DNA from: Radicibacter daui
GTDB taxonomy: Bacteria; Pseudomonadota; Alphaproteobacteria; Radicibacterales; Radicibacteraceae
Reading direction: 5' to 3'
DNA: 64,000 nucleotides
Assembly: GCA_030657355.1 (NCBI GenBank)
Contig: CP131056.1
Span: 3,864,501-3,928,500 of the forward strand
Position numbers and translations under genes: made by a program. How positions within the stretch are numbered: position 1 is the first letter of the stretch; each line of letters starts with the position of its first letter. The notes below the pieces were generated by a model. That model saw nothing but the letters and a program-made list of their open reading frames with translations. It searched no databases and was not told the DNA's origin. Below, piece by piece: positions 9,109 to 19,019 of the stretch.

Positions 9109-9879
9109 ATGGCCGAGATTCGCCGCAAGAACGTGCTTGTGACCGGCGCCGCAAAACGCATGGGCGCCGCCATCGCGCAGGCCCTTGCGGATGATGGCTG
9201 GTCGGTCGCCGTGCACTACAACCACTCGCGCGACGATGCCGAGGCGCTGGTGCGGCGGCTGGAGTTGCAGGGCAAGCGCGCTGTCGCTCTGCAGGCCGAC
9301 CTTGCCAACGAGGCGGAGGTGGAAACGCTGGTCTCCCGCGCCCGGGAAGAGCTGGGGCCGCTGACCGCCCTAGTCAACAATGCCAGCCTGTTCAAGCGCG
9401 ACGAGGCGCTGACGGTGACGCGGGAGAGCTGGTACGCCCATATGGACGTCAACCTGCGGGCGCCCTTCATCCTGTCGCAGGAATTTGCCCTGCAGGTGCC
9501 GGAAGCAACCGGCGGCGCCATCGTCAACATCGTCGACCAGCGCGTGCTGAATCTCGCGCCAAGCTTCTTCTCCTACACCCTCTCCAAGGCCGGGCTCTGG
9601 ACCATGACGCAGACCCTCGCCATGGCGCTGGCGCCGGGCGTACGCGTCAACGCCGTCGGCCCCGGCCCCACCATCCAGAACGAACGCCAGAGCGATCAGC
9701 ATTTCCGTGCCCAGTGGGAAAGCACGGCGCTTGAGCGCAAGGTGGAGCCGGAAGAGGTGTGCGCGGCGGTGCGCTATCTGCTCTCCGCCCCCTCCGTCAC
9801 CGGCCAGATGATCGCCGTCGATTCAGGCGAGCATCTGGGTTACGCCCAGCCGAAGGCCGGTTTCATCGCGACGGAATAA
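9109..9879 (+). CDS. SDR oxidoreductase, pteridine-reductase/FolM-like
   Basis: The 256-residue short-chain dehydrogenase has an NADP-type motif (VTGAAKRMGAAIAQAL), the NNAS motif, and the catalytic YTLSKAG (YxxxK). The sequence VTGAAKRMG and the shape of the C-terminal half resemble PTR1/FolM dihydropteridine or dihydromonapterin reductases. It would act in the cytosol on a pterin, but generic SDR activity cannot be excluded. GGGAGAAAG precedes the ATG. Confidence 0.75.
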   Translation: MAEIRRKNVLVTGAAKRMGAAIAQALADDGWSVAVHYNHSRDDAEALVRRLELQGKRAVALQADLANEAEVETLVSRAREELGPLTALVNNASLFKRDEALTVTRESWYAHMDVNLRAPFILSQEFALQVPEATGGAIVNIVDQRVLNLAPSFFSYTLSKAGLWTMTQTLAMALAPGVRVNAVGPGPTIQNERQSDQHFRAQWESTALERKVEPEEVCAAVRYLLSAPSVTGQMIAVDSGEHLGYAQPKAGFIATE

Positions 9880-10304
9880 GGGCCGGACAGGCCGCACACA
9901 ATGCTAAGCGTCTGGAGATTATTGGGTCTTTGATCTGATTCCGTAAAAGCGCCGGCGGCGGGGAAACGCCCCCGATGTTTTACACAAAAGCCGGAGATCT
10001 TTTTGCGCAGGAGCTGTTGCCAAGGCTGAAATCCTGTGCCTAGCCGCCAAAATCGCCTCAAAACCCTATTAAATTGTTATTTATCAATGACTTATAAATC
10101 TGCACAAGAAATAGCCAATCTAGAGGGGGCCGCAGACTCCCAGCGATTCGCGCTGCATGTCCCGGATTCTTCCACACACTTATCCACAGATTCCGTGGAG
10201 AACTATGACCGAAAGAATAGGCGGATACTGATAAGTGGATATGGTTCCCGTCTTGTTCATTTCAATCCGGCTATAACGGGGCCGGAAACCCCAGCGGGAA
10301 TAGC
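9880..10304. other. AT-rich intergenic region upstream of uvrC
   Basis: This 425-bp gap is noticeably richer in A+T than its surroundings, especially about 10040-10125. It contains a perfect DnaA box at 10180-10188 and a small hairpin TCCAC/GTGGA beside it. A 91-codon frame (10036-10311) crosses it but lacks a ribosome site and any recognisable features. The region probably holds the uvrC promoter. Confidence 0.5.
10180..10188 (+). promoter_or_regulatory. DnaA box (perfect consensus)
   Basis: TTATCCACA matches the DnaA 9-mer consensus exactly. It lies 117 bp upstream of the uvrC start. No second perfect box was seen next to it, so a regulatory or titration role is more likely than an origin. 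Confidence 0.5.
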
Positions 10305-12296
10305 ATGGTGAGCGGCAGGAAGGACCGGCGCGTAGCCGGTGACAAGCTGAGCGAAACGGCACCGGCCGGCGTGGAGACGCCGGATGAGGCTGTGCATGCC
10401 CAGGCCCGCAGCCCTGCCGCCCGTACCCGCGCCGCAAGGCCGCGCGCCTCGCTGGAGGAGGGGGTGGCCATCATCCGCGCCCATCTGGCAACGCTGCCGA
10501 CGGCGCCCGGCGTTTACCGCATGATCGCGGAGACCGGCGATGCCCTTTATGTAGGCAAGGCGCGCGACCTCAAGCGCCGCGTTACCAACTATACACAGAT
10601 CCAGCGCCTGCCCATCCGCCTGCAGCGCATGGTGGCCGAGACGCGCAGCATGGAGTTCGTGCGCACCCACACCGAGGTGGAAGCGCTGCTGCTCGAAAGC
10701 AACATGATCAAGCGGCTGATGCCGCGCTACAACGTGCTGCTGCGCGACGACAAGAGCTTTCCCTATATCCACCTGACGGGGGATCACGACTTCCCCCAGT
10801 TGCTGAAGCATCGCGGCAGCCGCACCCGGCCGGGGGATTATTTCGGACCGTTCGCTTCCGCCGGCGCTGTCGCGCGCACGCTGATTGCCCTGCAAAAGGC
10901 CTTCATGATCCGCAACTGTTCGGACAGCGTGTTTGCCACCCGCACCCGGCCTTGCCTGCAATTCCACATCAAGCGCTGCACCGCCCCCTGCGTCGACAAG
11001 GTGAGCAAGGGGGCCTACGCCCACCAGATTGCCCAGGCGCGCGAGTTCCTGTCCGGCAAGAGCAACGAGGTTCAGAGCGAACTGGCCGGCGAGATGCAGC
11101 AGGCTTCCGAAAAGCTGGATTTCGAAACCGCCGCCCAGCTGCGCGACCGCATCCGCGCCCTCACCGCCATCCAGGGCCATCAGGACATCAACGTCCAGGG
11201 CGTGGAGGATGCCGATATCGTTGCCGCGCATGAGATGGGCGGCCAGGTCGGACTTCAGGTTTTCTTCGTGCGCGGCGGCTACAATTACGGCAACCGCGCC
11301 TATTTCCCCAGCCACGACAAGGCCGAGACGGCGGCCGAGGTGCTGGCCGCCTTCCTTGCCCAGTTCTACGACAACAAGCAGCCGCCGCGTCAGGTGCTGG
11401 TCAATCTGATGCCGGAAGAATCAGGGCTTCTGGAAGAAGCGCTGACCATGAAAGCCGGCTATCGCGTCGAGCTCCTGGAGCCGCAGCGCGGCGAGAAGAA
11501 GCGCCTGATCGACATGGCCGCCGCCAATGCGCGCGAGGCGCTGGCCCGGCGCATGGCCGAAGGCAGCGCGCAGGCGAAGCTGCTCGCCGGTGTTGCCGAG
11601 CTCTTCGGCCTCGACAGCCCGCCCGAACGCATCGAGATCTACGATAACAGCCACATCCAGGGCACCAATGCCGTCGGCGGCATGGTGGTGGCGGGGCCGG
11701 AAGGCTTCATGAAGACGGCTTACCGCATCTTCAACATCAAGAACCCCGACCTGGAGCCGGGGGACGATTTCGGCATGATGCGCGAGGTGATGACCCGCCG
11801 CTTCGGCCGCGCCATCAAGGAAGACCCCGACCGCAGCGCAGGCCAGTGGCCCGACCTTGTGCTGATCGATGGCGGCCTTGGCCAGCTCAATGCCGTGATG
11901 GGCGTGATCGAGGAGATGGGCATTACCGACCTGCCACTGGTCTCCATCGCCAAGGGACCGGACCGCAATGCCGGGCGCGAGCAGTTTTTCCTGCCCGGGC
12001 GCGACCCGTTTCAGCTGCCGATCAACGATCCGGTGCTCTATTACCTGCAGCGCCTGCGCGACGAAGCCCACCGCTGGGCCATCGGCGGGCACCGCGCCAA
12101 ACGCCAGCGCCAGATCAGCGCCTCCCCGCTCGACGACATCCCCGGCGTCGGCCCCACGCGCAAGAAGGCCCTGCTGCACCATTTTGGCTCGGCCAAGGCG
12201 GTCGCCCGTGCCGGCCTTGCCGATCTGGAAGCCGCCCCCGGCATCAGCACCGCCATGGCCCGCAGCATCTACGAACATTTCCACGGCGAGAGCTGA
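10305..12296 (+). CDS. uvrC: Excinuclease ABC subunit C
   Basis: The 663-residue protein is full-length UvrC, the dual-incision nuclease of nucleotide excision repair. Domains in order are: a low-complexity N-terminal extension of about 55 residues; the GIY-YIG nuclease ([18 protein letters not shown]); a cysteine cluster ([13 protein letters not shown]); the UVR motif that binds UvrB ([17 protein letters not shown]); the RNase H-like 5' nuclease ([15 protein letters not shown]); and a C-terminal helix-hairpin-helix pair ([16 protein letters not shown]). The start has only a weak GGGAA. In many alphaproteobacteria pgsA follows directly; here it lies almost 19 kb away. Confidence 0.97.
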   Translation: MVSGRKDRRVAGDKLSETAPAGVETPDEAVHAQARSPAARTRAARPRASLEEGVAIIRAHLATLPTAPGVYRMIAETGDALYVGKARDLKRRVTNYTQIQRLPIRLQRMVAETRSMEFVRTHTEVEALLLESNMIKRLMPRYNVLLRDDKSFPYIHLTGDHDFPQLLKHRGSRTRPGDYFGPFASAGAVARTLIALQKAFMIRNCSDSVFATRTRPCLQFHIKRCTAPCVDKVSKGAYAHQIAQAREFLSGKSNEVQSELAGEMQQASEKLDFETAAQLRDRIRALTAIQGHQDINVQGVEDADIVAAHEMGGQVGLQVFFVRGGYNYGNRAYFPSHDKAETAAEVLAAFLAQFYDNKQPPRQVLVNLMPEESGLLEEALTMKAGYRVELLEPQRGEKKRLIDMAAANAREALARRMAEGSAQAKLLAGVAELFGLDSPPERIEIYDNSHIQGTNAVGGMVVAGPEGFMKTAYRIFNIKNPDLEPGDDFGMMREVMTRRFGRAIKEDPDRSAGQWPDLVLIDGGLGQLNAVMGVIEEMGITDLPLVSIAKGPDRNAGREQFFLPGRDPFQLPINDPVLYYLQRLRDEAHRWAIGGHRAKRQRQISASPLDDIPGVGPTRKKALLHHFGSAKAVARAGLADLEAAPGISTAMARSIYEHFHGES

Positions 12297-12347
12297 ATGT
12301 CCGCTGGCCGCCCTGTTCATTTACCAAAATAACGACTAGAACAATCA

Positions 12348-12361
12348 GACTAAACTTAGTC
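12348..12361. promoter_or_regulatory. Inverted repeat, probable autoregulatory operator of the toxin-antitoxin pair
   Basis: GACTAA-AC-TTAGTC is a perfect 6+6 inverted repeat just 11 bp before the antitoxin start. A further GACTA lies at 12334-12338. Phd-family antitoxins typically bind such palindromes over their own promoter; the assignment is inferred. Confidence 0.5.
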
Positions 12362-12372
12362 CGGTCATTCTT

Positions 12373-12615
12373 ATGCCCACCATCAACATTCATGCTGCCA
12401 AAACCCACCTCTCCCGGCTTGTGGATGAAGCCGCGAGCGGTACGGAAATTGTGATCGCACGGGCAGGAAAGCCGGTTGCGCGGCTGGTTGCGCTGGCAGA
12501 GGCAACGGCCAAACCGCGGCGCAAACTCGGCCAGCTAAGCGGAAAGATCAGCGTGAGCGGCGACTTCGACGCCCCCTTGCCGGACGATATCCTTGCGGGC
12601 TTCGAGCGCCCCTGA
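12373..12615 (+). CDS. Phd/YefM-family antitoxin
   Basis: The 80-residue protein begins PTINIHAAKTHLSRLVDEAASG and continues IVIARAGKPVARLV, the N-terminal DNA-binding half typical of Phd/YefM antitoxins. The C-terminal half (ISVSGDFDAPLPDDILAGFE) is the disordered toxin-neutralising tail. Its stop codon overlaps the toxin start by one base (TGATG), giving coupled translation. It should repress its own promoter together with the toxin. Confidence 0.85.
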   Translation: MPTINIHAAKTHLSRLVDEAASGTEIVIARAGKPVARLVALAEATAKPRRKLGQLSGKISVSGDFDAPLPDDILAGFERP

Positions 12616-13004
12616 TGCGTCTGTTGCTCGATACCCACATACTGATCTGGGCTCTGAACGATCCGTCCCGGCTGTCCCCGGCCACGCGCGACCTGTTGGA
12701 AGACACCGGCAATGATATTTTCTTCAGCGCCGCCAGCATCTGGGAAATCGCCATCAAGGTCAGGCTTGGACGGGTAAGTTTCGATCATCGCCCCGGGCAT
12801 GTGACCCGCACGGCACTGGCCACCGGCTTTGAAGCACTGCCGATCCGCAGCGACGCTGCCGAAAAGGTGGAGGAGCTTCCACTCCTCCACCGGGATCCCT
12901 TCGACCGGTTGCTGGTTGCTCAGGCCCTTTGTGGGCCGTTGCGCCTCGTAACGGCCGATACCCAGATCGTTCCCTACACCGATCTGGTGATGCTGGTTTC
13001 GTAA
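12615..13004 (+). CDS. PIN-domain toxin (VapC family)
   Basis: The 129-residue protein is a PIN-domain ribonuclease of the VapC type. The acidic metal-binding residues are present: Asp6 in LLLDTHILIW, Glu44 in SIWEIAIK, Asp94/Asp97 in HRDPFDRLL, and Asp115 in VTADTQI. Such toxins cleave RNA, often tRNA, when not held by the antitoxin. It forms a two-gene operon with the Phd-type antitoxin and sits at the left edge of the nitrogen block between uvrC and pgsA. All key residues are intact, so it is probably functional. Confidence 0.88.
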   Translation: MRLLLDTHILIWALNDPSRLSPATRDLLEDTGNDIFFSAASIWEIAIKVRLGRVSFDHRPGHVTRTALATGFEALPIRSDAAEKVEELPLLHRDPFDRLLVAQALCGPLRLVTADTQIVPYTDLVMLVS

Positions 13005-13014
13005 CCGGATTTCA

Positions 13015-14823
13015 TCACGACGCCAGTTTCTGACCGATATAGGCGCGCCAGCCGCCCAGCTGGGTGATCTCACGCGCGCCTACCACGGCGTGGCTTTCGC
13101 AAAGGAAGCCGCTGACGATGCTGCCATCATCAAGCGTCAGCTTGCCGATGCCCAGCGGTGCCGGAATGGCGGCAACGAAGGCGCCGAAAGCGGCGGCCGG
13201 CAGGGACCAGACCTCGACGGCGATCCCCTCCCCGGCAAAACCGGGCTCGCGCACGAGGCCGGGTTTGGCCGGCACGGTGTCCGGCAGTACATAAAGCCGG
13301 TAGTCCGGGGCCGTGCGGCAGCTGCGCTTCAGGAAACCGCCCCCATCCGTCAGCTGGTGATTGAGCGGCATGCCGGTGAGGTGCGCCCCCACCACGGCCA
13401 CCTCGATACGCCCGTCCGCCGGTCGCGCCAGACGGGAAGCCATCGGCAGTACCGCCGATGTCTCGGCGCCCATGCCCTGAGGGCTGCACCGGTGCAAGCG
13501 GTCTGCCAGCGCGGCAAGCGCATCGTCGGCAAAGGCAGGGGCCACCAGCGTCACGCCGCCGCCCACCCCGTCCCGTCCAAAACCGGCGGGAATGGCAACG
13601 GCGCTGCAATCGAGCAAGTTCACGAAGTTGGTATAGCGGCCGAGATTGCTGTTGAGGGTGATGGGATCGGCCAGCATCTCAGCCACCTTGTAGGCGGTCG
13701 GGGCCGTGGGCAGCAGCAGCACATCCATCTTTGCCCATTCCAGCGCGGTCAGCTGGCGCAGCTCTTCCAACCGGTAGGCGCCGCGGAAGGCGGAGACGGC
13801 GTCATAGTTGCGCGCGCCCTCCACGATGGCGCGCACTGTCGGGTCCATCTCCGCGGCATGGGCATCGGCAAAGGCCTCGATTGCCGCCAGCCGCTCCGCC
13901 ACCCACGGGCCGCCATAAAGCAGCTGGGCGCAATCGCGGAAGGGCCTGTAGTCGATCTCCACCTTGCGGCCTCCCAGCGCCTCGGCCCGGGCGATGGCGG
14001 CGTCATAAAGCGCTTCCATCTGGCTATCGCCAAAAAACTCCCGCTCGGCCTTGCCCAGTACACCGAAGCGCCAGCCTTCCGCCGGCAACGGCGCCGGGGT
14101 CATGGGGCGGGAATAGGCATCCTGCCCGTCAAAGCCCTGCATGGTCCGGCGCACCAGATCGCCGTCCCCAGCATTGCCGGCCAGCACGGTAATGCAATCA
14201 AGGCTGCGGCAGGCCGGCACGAGGCCGGTTGAGGAGACGAGGCCGCGCGTGGGCTTGATGCCGACAAGGTTGTTGAAGGCAGCGGGAATGCGACCCGAAC
14301 CTGCCGTGTCGGTGCCAAGTGCGAAGCTCACCTGCCCGCTGGCAACCGCGACGGCGGAGCCGGAGCTGGAGCCGCCGGAGACATAGTCGGCATTAAAGAC
14401 AGCGCGCGGCGCGCCATGGGGCGAACGGCTGCCATTAAGGCCGGTGGCGAACTGGTCGAGATTGGTCTTGCCGATGACGAGCGCACCCGCCGCCTTCAGC
14501 CGTGCGATGACGAAGGCATCTTGCGCCGGCTGATAGGCAAAGGCCGGGCAGGCCGCCGTGGTGGCAAGGCCTGCCACATCGATATTGTCCTTCACCGCGA
14601 AGGGAATGCCCCAGAGCGGCTGGTCCGCACCGGGCGGGCCGGCAAGCTCCAGCGCCCGGGCTGCGGCGCGCAAGGCGGCATCGTCAAAACGGCTGATCCA
14701 TACCGCCTTGTCCGGATGGGTCGTGATGCGGGCGATCACCACCTCGATCACATCCGTCGGGGTAAAGCGCCCGGCCCGGTAACCTTCGCTGAGGGTGGAG
14801 ATGTCGAGAAAGGCCGGCAGCAT
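13015..14823 (-). CDS. atzF: Allophanate hydrolase
   Basis: The 602-residue enzyme hydrolyses allophanate to two ammonia and two CO2. The N-terminal two thirds form an amidase-signature domain with the Lys of AVKDNID and the Ser pair in GGSSSGSAVAVASG. The C-terminal 120 residues (VAVVGAHLTGMPLNHQL to the end) are the AtzF/DUF-type domain of long allophanate hydrolases. I chose ATG 14823 because it overlaps the carboxylase stop in ATGA; the longer frame adds a poor Cys-rich leader. It is the last gene of the seven-gene operon. Both urea- and guanidine-degrading versions of the pathway end with this step. Confidence 0.93.
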   Translation of the reverse strand: MLPAFLDISTLSEGYRAGRFTPTDVIEVVIARITTHPDKAVWISRFDDAALRAAARALELAGPPGADQPLWGIPFAVKDNIDVAGLATTAACPAFAYQPAQDAFVIARLKAAGALVIGKTNLDQFATGLNGSRSPHGAPRAVFNADYVSGGSSSGSAVAVASGQVSFALGTDTAGSGRIPAAFNNLVGIKPTRGLVSSTGLVPACRSLDCITVLAGNAGDGDLVRRTMQGFDGQDAYSRPMTPAPLPAEGWRFGVLGKAEREFFGDSQMEALYDAAIARAEALGGRKVEIDYRPFRDCAQLLYGGPWVAERLAAIEAFADAHAAEMDPTVRAIVEGARNYDAVSAFRGAYRLEELRQLTALEWAKMDVLLLPTAPTAYKVAEMLADPITLNSNLGRYTNFVNLLDCSAVAIPAGFGRDGVGGGVTLVAPAFADDALAALADRLHRCSPQGMGAETSAVLPMASRLARPADGRIEVAVVGAHLTGMPLNHQLTDGGGFLKRSCRTAPDYRLYVLPDTVPAKPGLVREPGFAGEGIAVEVWSLPAAAFGAFVAAIPAPLGIGKLTLDDGSIVSGFLCESHAVVGAREITQLGGWRAYIGQKLAS

Positions 14824-17800
14824 CAGGCAGCTCCCTTGATAATGGCAAGAACATCGCCGGCACGCACGGTGCGGCCCGGCTGGCAACGAAGCCCCGTCAC
14901 CCGGCCACTGACCGGAGCGGGAATGGACATTTCCATCTTCATGGATTCAACGATCACGACCGGCTGGCCGGCCTCGACACTGGCACCTTCTTCCACCAGC
15001 ACCTTCCACACATTGCCGGTAACCGGTGCGGCAAGCGCGCTTGCCCCTTCCGGCACTGCCAGTGCGTCGGTTTCGGCGGGTGTGCCTTCATCGCTGACGA
15101 AACTATCGAGCCCGCGCGCCTTCCAGTCCGCTCGCTCCGCCTCGAAGGCGGCCTGCCGGGTGGCGTTGAAGGCAGCGATGCCGGCAGCCTCACGGGTGAG
15201 CGAAGCGGCGTAATCACCATAGGAAAAGGGCGTGTCCTCAATGCGGATCGGATAGCGACCGTGCGGAAACGCCTCCCGCGCCTCCGCCAGTTCCTGCCCG
15301 TCCACCGGGAAGAAACGGATACGGTCGAAGAAACGCAGCAGCCACGGATGGCCGGGAGTGAATTCCGGCGTGGTGCGCCAGCTGTTCCACATCTGCACGG
15401 TGCGGCCAAAGAGCTGGTACCCGCCCGGCCCCTCCATGCCATAGACGCAGAGATAGGCCCCGCCGATGCCGACGGCATTTTCCGGCGTCCACGTGCGGGC
15501 GGGATTGTATTTGGTGGTGACCAGCCGATGGCGCGGGTCGATGGGCGTTGCCACCGGCGCGCCGAGATAGACATCCCCCAGCCCCAGCACCAGATACTCG
15601 GCATCGAAGACGATGCGCTTCACATCCTGCGCCGAGCCAAGGCCGTTAATGCGGCGGATAAACTCGATATTGTCCGGGCACCAGGGGGCATCCGGCCGCA
15701 CCAGCTCCTGATATTTGCGCATTGCCAGCTGCACGGAAGGATCATTCCAGGACAGCGGCAGCCAGACGGTACGGCCCGGCACCGTGACATCCTCCGCCCG
15801 GCCGAGCCCCGCTTCCATTTCCTGAAGCGCCGCCAGAAGGCGCGCCCCGGAGAGGACCGAGCTGTCGAAATGGATTTGCAGCGAGCGGATACCCGGCGTG
15901 AGGTCGATGAGGCCCGGCAGGCCTGCCTGCTGCACGGCATCTGCCAGCAGATGCACGCGCAGGCGCAGCGCGATGTCGAGCGCCATCGGGCCATATTCCA
16001 CCAGCAGGTAGTCATCGCCGGCCCGCCGGTAGGCGACAGGTACCGGCCCTGCCGTGCTGCGGGTAAGCACCGGGTCCTGCACCCCGCCTGCGCTCCGGTT
16101 GATCCGCGGCGCAGCCGGGGCGGCATAACCTTCCGCCTCGACAAACCGCACCCCGTCACCGGGGCGTAGCTGGCCCATCTTCCACAGCTCATCCCGCGCG
16201 ATCACCGCCGGGCAGACAAAGCCGCCAAGGCTGGGGCCATCCGGGCCAAGGATGATCGGCATGTCGCCGGTAAAATCGACGGCGCCGATGGCGTAGGCAT
16301 TGTCATGCAGGTTGGAGGGGTGCAGCCCCGCCTCCCCGCCATCGGGCCGCGCCCATTCAGGCTGCGGGCCGATGAGCCGCACGCCGGTGCGTGCACTGTT
16401 GAAATGCACCTCGTAACGGCTGGAAAAGAAGGTTTCGATATCGGCGTTGGTAAAGAAGTCGGGCGCGCCGTGCGGGCCGGAGCGCACCGTGATCTGCCAG
16501 TCCTTCACCAATTCCGGCTGGTCGTCCGGCGCAATGGCGACAGGCTCGGCGACCGGCGCGGACAGTGCCACTTTCAGCACATCACCCGCCCGGAGCGTAC
16601 CGGTGGCATGGCCGCCGAACCGCCCGAGGCTGAAATTGGCCCGTGCGCCCAGAAAAAGCGGCGCATCAATCCCGCCGCGCACCGCCAGATAGGTGCGCTG
16701 CCCCGGCCCGATAATGGCCCCCAGTGCCAGCACCTGACCGGCCGCTACCGCCACCGGCTGGTACCAGGGCACCGGCGCCCCGTCGAGGGTTGCCGCCATC
16801 ACCGCACCGGCAAGGGCGATCACCGCATCGGTGTGAAAACGCAGCGTCGGTCCGGTCATGGTGCATTCAAGGGCCGCCGCCCCTTCCGGGTTGCCGACTG
16901 CCCGGTTGGCAAGCTTGTGAGAACGCTCGTCCATCGGGCCTGAAGGCGGCACGCCGACATGCCAGAGGCCGAGCCGGCCCGGCCAGTCCTGCACGCTGGT
17001 CTGTGCGCCCGGCACCAGCACCTCGATGGCGCGCGGGGTGAAGGCAAAATCACGCAGGAAGCCGGTTGAAACTTCCCCGGCGGCAAAAGCCGGCGCCGCG
17101 ACGATGGCGCCGAGATAATCGAGATTGGTCTCGATGCCATGAAGCGCGGTTGACTGCAGGGCGCTGCGCAGCTTCGCCAGCGCCTCGCCCCGGTCCTTGC
17201 CGGCAACGATCAGCTTGGCCAGCATAGGGTCGTAGTTGGCGGTAACGTCGGTGCCGGTTTCCACCCAGCCATCGACCCGCACGCCTTGCGGCCACGACAC
17301 CTCCGTTAGCAGGCCCGTTGACGGGCGGAAATCGGCCTGCGGATTTTCGGCATAAAGGCGCACCTCCATGGCGGCGCCCTTGGGCTTCAGCGCCGCCTGC
17401 TCCGGCAGCACCAGCTCGCCGGCGGCCTGCCGGATCATCCACTCGACCAGATCGACGCCGAAAACGGCTTCGGTTACCGGATGCTCCACCTGCAGGCGGG
17501 TATTCACCTCCAGGAAAGAAAAATCCTGCCGGGCAACGTCGTAGATGAACTCCACCGTGCCGGCGGATTCGTACGAAACCGCCTCACCCAGCGCGATAGC
17601 GGCCTGATGCAGGCGCTGGCGCACGGCATCGGGCAATTGCGGGGCTGGCGTTTCTTCCACGACCTTCTGGTTGCGGCGCTGGAGCGAGCAGTCGCGCTCT
17701 CCCAGCGCCACCACCCGGCCCTTGCCGTCGCCGAAAATCTGCACCTCGACATGGCGCGCCACCGCCACGAAGCGCTCCAGATAAACCCGCGCATCGCCGA

Positions 17801-18371
17801 AGCTGGCGCCGGCCATGCGCTGCACTGCCTCGAATTTGGCGGTGAGGTCGGCCTCGTCATGGCAAAGCTGCATGCCGATACCGCCGCCGCCCGCTGTGCT
17901 TTTCAGCATCACCGGATAACCGATGCTGCGGGCGGCGCTGACGGCCTCTGCCGCGCTGGCCAGAAGGCCGCTGCCCGGCAGCAGAGGCACGCCGGAGCGC
18001 TCGGCAATCTCGCGCGCAGTGTGCTTCAGGCCAAAATCGCGCAGATGTTCCGGACGCGGGCCGATGAAGCGAATGCCCTCCGCCGCCAGCCTTTCGGCAA
18101 AAGCGGCATTTTCGGAGAGGAAGCCATAACCCGGATGCACCGCCTCGGCGCCGCTGGCATGGCAGGCCTCGATGATGGCGCCGATGTTGAGATAGCTCTC
18201 CCGCGCGGCGGCGGGCCCGATGTAGTGGGCCTCGTCCGCCGCCAGTACGGGAGCGGTGAAACGATCGGCTTCGGAATAAACCGCGACCGACCCGATGCCG
18301 AGCCGCCGGAGCGTGCGGATCACACGCCCGGCGATCTCGCCGCGATTGGCGATAAGGACCTTGCGGAACAT
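14823..18371 (-). CDS. Biotin-dependent guanidine (urea-type) carboxylase
   Basis: The 1182-residue protein has the full urea-amidolyase carboxylase layout. A biotin carboxylase with its glycine-rich ATP loop (KSTAGGGGIGMQ) fills about residues 1-450. An AHS2-type domain (VLVPGAQTSVQDWPGRLG) covers about 460-760 and an AHS1-type domain about 790-1010. A biotinyl domain at the C-terminus carries ESMKMEM with Lys1145 as the biotin site. ATP and bicarbonate carboxylate the substrate. Proteins of this kind under guanidine-I riboswitches, including the Oleomonas sagaranensis enzyme, prefer guanidine over urea; the riboswitch and DUF1989 partners here support that reading. I could not verify the substrate-pocket residue by alignment. 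The next gene overlaps its stop by ATGA. Confidence 0.9.
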   Translation of the reverse strand: MFRKVLIANRGEIAGRVIRTLRRLGIGSVAVYSEADRFTAPVLAADEAHYIGPAAARESYLNIGAIIEACHASGAEAVHPGYGFLSENAAFAERLAAEGIRFIGPRPEHLRDFGLKHTAREIAERSGVPLLPGSGLLASAAEAVSAARSIGYPVMLKSTAGGGGIGMQLCHDEADLTAKFEAVQRMAGASFGDARVYLERFVAVARHVEVQIFGDGKGRVVALGERDCSLQRRNQKVVEETPAPQLPDAVRQRLHQAAIALGEAVSYESAGTVEFIYDVARQDFSFLEVNTRLQVEHPVTEAVFGVDLVEWMIRQAAGELVLPEQAALKPKGAAMEVRLYAENPQADFRPSTGLLTEVSWPQGVRVDGWVETGTDVTANYDPMLAKLIVAGKDRGEALAKLRSALQSTALHGIETNLDYLGAIVAAPAFAAGEVSTGFLRDFAFTPRAIEVLVPGAQTSVQDWPGRLGLWHVGVPPSGPMDERSHKLANRAVGNPEGAAALECTMTGPTLRFHTDAVIALAGAVMAATLDGAPVPWYQPVAVAAGQVLALGAIIGPGQRTYLAVRGGIDAPLFLGARANFSLGRFGGHATGTLRAGDVLKVALSAPVAEPVAIAPDDQPELVKDWQITVRSGPHGAPDFFTNADIETFFSSRYEVHFNSARTGVRLIGPQPEWARPDGGEAGLHPSNLHDNAYAIGAVDFTGDMPIILGPDGPSLGGFVCPAVIARDELWKMGQLRPGDGVRFVEAEGYAAPAAPRINRSAGGVQDPVLTRSTAGPVPVAYRRAGDDYLLVEYGPMALDIALRLRVHLLADAVQQAGLPGLIDLTPGIRSLQIHFDSSVLSGARLLAALQEMEAGLGRAEDVTVPGRTVWLPLSWNDPSVQLAMRKYQELVRPDAPWCPDNIEFIRRINGLGSAQDVKRIVFDAEYLVLGLGDVYLGAPVATPIDPRHRLVTTKYNPARTWTPENAVGIGGAYLCVYGMEGPGGYQLFGRTVQMWNSWRTTPEFTPGHPWLLRFFDRIRFFPVDGQELAEAREAFPHGRYPIRIEDTPFSYGDYAASLTREAAGIAAFNATRQAAFEAERADWKARGLDSFVSDEGTPAETDALAVPEGASALAAPVTGNVWKVLVEEGASVEAGQPVVIVESMKMEMSIPAPVSGRVTGLRCQPGRTVRAGDVLAIIKGAA

Positions 18372-18390
18372 GGAATGACCGGTCCTTCGC

Positions 18391-19005
18391 TCACGCCGCT
18401 TCCGGCTGGAAGATGGTGACGCGCACCGGCGTGGGGTTGAAGCCGTTGCACGGGTTGTTCACCTGCGGGCAGTTGGAGATGACGCAGAGGATGTCCATCT
18501 CCGCCCGGATATCCACATGGTCCCCCGGCGCCGACACGCCATCGACGATGGCCAGCTTTCCATCCGGCTCTATCGGCACATTCATGAAGAAATTGATGTT
18601 CGGTACGACATCGCGCTTGGTCATGCCATGGCGGCCAACCTCGAGGATGAAGTTCTCCCGGCAGGCATGCATGTAGCGGGTGTGGTGACCGAAGCGTACG
18701 GTGTTGGCCTCGCACGAGCAGGCACCGGCGGAGGTGTCATGCCGCCCGCAGCTGTCGGCAACGACGGTTGCCATCACCCGGCCGGTATTGGCGACCAGCT
18801 CGGTGCCAGTCGAGACATAGGGGGCGCCCTGCGCCGCGATGGTGTCCTGCGCGCTATAACGCTCGCTGGTATCGGCGGCGGCGTAGAACAGCGTATCGAC
18901 GGCCTGCTGGCCTTCCATATCGATGATGCGCAGCACCTGCCCGGCACGCACAAGGCCGGACCACGGGCGATTGGCGGGAATGGTGAAATCGTAAACCTGC
19001 TTCAT
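18391..19005 (-). CDS. DUF1989 protein, carboxyguanidine deiminase subunit (short; 'urea carboxylase-associated')
   Basis: The 204-residue protein belongs to DUF1989 (UAAP family), known to occur as a pair beside this class of carboxylase. Together such pairs (CgdAB) deiminate carboxyguanidine to allophanate. Visible features are IIDMEGQQAVDTLFYAA, DTSERYSAQDTIAAQG, the Cys/His-rich SCGRHDTSAGACSCEAN and NCPQVNNPCNG; the conserved Cys and His may bind a metal. The start at 19005 follows AAAGGGGGAAG. It is 14 bp downstream of its longer paralog. Which of the two is CgdA and which CgdB I cannot say. Confidence 0.85.
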   Translation of the reverse strand: MKQVYDFTIPANRPWSGLVRAGQVLRIIDMEGQQAVDTLFYAAADTSERYSAQDTIAAQGAPYVSTGTELVANTGRVMATVVADSCGRHDTSAGACSCEANTVRFGHHTRYMHACRENFILEVGRHGMTKRDVVPNINFFMNVPIEPDGKLAIVDGVSAPGDHVDIRAEMDILCVISNCPQVNNPCNGFNPTPVRVTIFQPEAA

Positions 19006-19019
19006 GGTCGCTTCCCCCT

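Noticed and set aside
9880-10304. Chromosomal origin of replication
   Set aside because: Only one perfect DnaA box was found, with no cluster and no typical origin-flanking genes such as hemE or parAB.
10036-10311. 91-residue protein upstream of uvrC
   Set aside because: No ribosome site or known domain; it crosses an AT-rich control region and overlaps the uvrC start.
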